A program made the translations under genes and the position numbers. This document shows positions 62,936 to 64,000 of a stretch of DNA of 64,000 bases, one piece after another. Within the stretch, counting starts at the first letter, position 1. The number at the start of each line of letters is the position of its first letter. Origin of the DNA: Anaeromassilibacillus sp. An200 (lineage in GTDB: Bacteria > Bacillota > Clostridia > Oscillospirales > Acutalibacteraceae); NCBI RefSeq assembly GCF_002160025.1, contig NZ_NFJU01000004.1:1-64000 (forward strand), in the 5' to 3' direction. A model generated the notes under the pieces. The model did not search any database. It was not told the origin of the DNA and was given only the letters and a program-made list of their open reading frames with translations.

Positions 62936-64000
62936 ATGGACGCGGATCGCGTGACGCTTCTGCCCGGCCGTCTGAACGGCTGTGTGGACGCGCCGCCCTC
63001 AAAAAGTGCCGCGCACCGGGCCATTCTCTGCGCCGCCCTCGCAGCGCTCTCGTCACCGGGAGAAACGGAAAGTATCCTCTCCCCTCTCGCCCTGTCCGAC
63101 GATATCCGGGCAACGCTGTGCGCCGCGCACGCACTCGGCGTGCGGGCTGTCCTTGAAAACGGCGTGTGCACCGTCTCCGCCGGGACACGCCCGACGGGAA
63201 CCGTCTCGCTTGACTGCGGGGAAAGCGGATCCACGCTCCGTTTTCTGATCCCAATTGCCGCCGCCCTCGGCATTCCCGCCGTCTTTACCGGGCATGGCCG
63301 CCTGCCGGATCGTCCCATCGGCATTTACACGGAACTGCTGCCGCAGCACGGCGTTTCCTGCCGGACGCAGGGCGGTCTGCCGCTGGCGATTGAGGGTCGT
63401 TTGCAGCCCGGCTGCTTTTCCCTGCCCGGAAACGTCAGCTCCCAGTTTATCACCGGCCTGCTGCTCGCCCTTCCGCTTCTGCCGGAGGACAGCGAAATTT
63501 GCCTGACCACACCGCTCGAAAGCGCCGCCTACGTTGCGATGACGGTGCAGGCGATGGATGCGTTCGGCGTGCATGTGGAACGCACCGCGAACGGCTGGCA
63601 CGTCCCCGGACAGCAATCATACCGGCCCTGCCGCCATACAGTGGAGGGCGATTGGTCGCAGGCGGCGTTTTTCCTCGCGGGCGGGGCGCTCGGCGGGGAT
63701 GTCTCCGTCCGGGGTCTGCGGGAGGATTCCCTGCAAGGGGACAAAGCCATCGCCGATCTGCTCGCACAGGGCGGGGCGCGGCTCACCTGGGAAAATGGAG
63801 CTCTGCGCTGCACGGCGGATCAATGGCACGGGATCGCGATCGACGCTTCCCAGATCCCGGATCTGGTGCCGATCCTCGCCGCTGCCTTTTCGCTCGCGGA
63901 GGGAGAAACCGTCATCCATCACGCGGAGCGGCTCCGTCTGAAGGAGAGCGACCGTCTGGCCGCGATGGCCGAAGGGCTGACCGCGATCGGCGCACAGGTG
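62936..64000 (+). CDS. aroA: 5-enolpyruvylshikimate-3-phosphate synthase, partial (runs off the window)
   Basis: 355 codons are present and open at the right edge. The N-terminal APPSKSAAHRAI, the CGESGSTLRFLIPI and GHGRLPDRPIG segments, GNVSSQFITGLLLALP and RLKESDRLAAM identify it. ATG 62936 follows GGAAGG; GTG 62927 overlapping the aroB stop is an alternative start. Last visible gene of aroF-tyrA-aroB-aroA. Confidence 0.96.
   Translation, partial: MDADRVTLLPGRLNGCVDAPPSKSAAHRAILCAALAALSSPGETESILSPLALSDDIRATLCAAHALGVRAVLENGVCTVSAGTRPTGTVSLDCGESGSTLRFLIPIAAALGIPAVFTGHGRLPDRPIGIYTELLPQHGVSCRTQGGLPLAIEGRLQPGCFSLPGNVSSQFITGLLLALPLLPEDSEICLTTPLESAAYVAMTVQAMDAFGVHVERTANGWHVPGQQSYRPCRHTVEGDWSQAAFFLAGGALGGDVSVRGLREDSLQGDKAIADLLAQGGARLTWENGALRCTADQWHGIAIDASQIPDLVPILAAAFSLAEGETVIHHAERLRLKESDRLAAMAEGLTAIGAQV

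Noticed and set aside
1-64000. Mobile elements or prophage as cause of the two gene deletions
   Set aside because: No transposase, integrase, target duplications or phage genes were seen near either damaged gene.

Overview
The window looks like a chromosomal segment of an anaerobic, spore-forming gut Firmicute, most likely Oscillospiraceae/Ruminococcaceae-like. This is inferred from fairly high G+C coding DNA with AT-rich gaps, strong AGGAGG ribosome sites, a butyryl-CoA:acetate CoA-transferase-type gene, a clostridial collagen-like protein, YesM/YesN sugar two-component genes, GatCAB, an archaeal-type ProRS and many oligosaccharide-degrading enzymes. The genus cannot be named from the sequence. 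No phage, insertion sequence, CRISPR array or rRNA was seen; there is one tRNA.

Layout. 0-1.8 kb: a decayed UROD-family gene and a collagen-like surface protein. 1.8-20.3 kb: saccharolytic region with a GH50-like enzyme, a GH35 beta-galactosidase, a nitrilase-family amidase, a large secreted repeat protein, a sulfatase, a YesM/YesN pair with an LplB/YtcP/lipoprotein ABC importer, and a DUF4091 protein. 20.4-30 kb (mostly minus strand): gatCAB, two aldo/keto reductases, a GNAT, tRNA-Ile(CAU), an HxlR regulator, and a sulfite-reductase-like protein beside a CoA-disulfide reductase/rhodanese. 29.9-38.8 kb: an AraC regulator and rhaBAD, then a beta-helix protein and a GH42 beta-galactosidase. 39-44 kb: a zinc-ribbon membrane protein, the CoA-transferase, and a hydrolase/acyltransferase/membrane-protein triad. 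44-53.6 kb: a galacto-/lacto-N-biose locus with a deletion-damaged ABC importer, GH112 phosphorylase, sulfatase, two AraC regulators, a nucleotidyltransferase and an N-acetylhexosamine kinase. 53.6-57.9 kb: a tandem structured intergenic repeat, proS, two sodium-pump decarboxylase subunits, a GNAT and acpP. 58-64 kb: aromatic amino acid genes aroE-aroK, then aroF-tyrA-aroB-aroA behind an attenuator-type leader; aroA runs off the end.

How it fits together. All the glycosidases, the phosphorylase, the beta-helix protein and both sulfatases lack export signals, while the ABC binding proteins are lipoproteins. This suggests that oligosaccharides (some probably sulfated, of mucin or pectin type) are imported and then desulfated and cut in the cytoplasm. 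Rhamnose enters through rhaBAD; galacto-/lacto-N-biose is split by GH112 and the HexNAc phosphorylated by NahK; fermentation may end in butyrate through the CoA-transferase. Neither importer has its own ATPase gene here, so a shared MsmX-type ATPase elsewhere is expected.

Most notable: a 70-bp tandem intergenic element with a base-pair-preserving difference between its two copies; the aro leader peptide with promoter and terminator; the deletion that fuses a binding-protein gene to a permease tail just ahead of GH112; the hydrolase/acyltransferase/membrane-protein triad; and the sulfite-reductase/CoA-disulfide-reductase pair.
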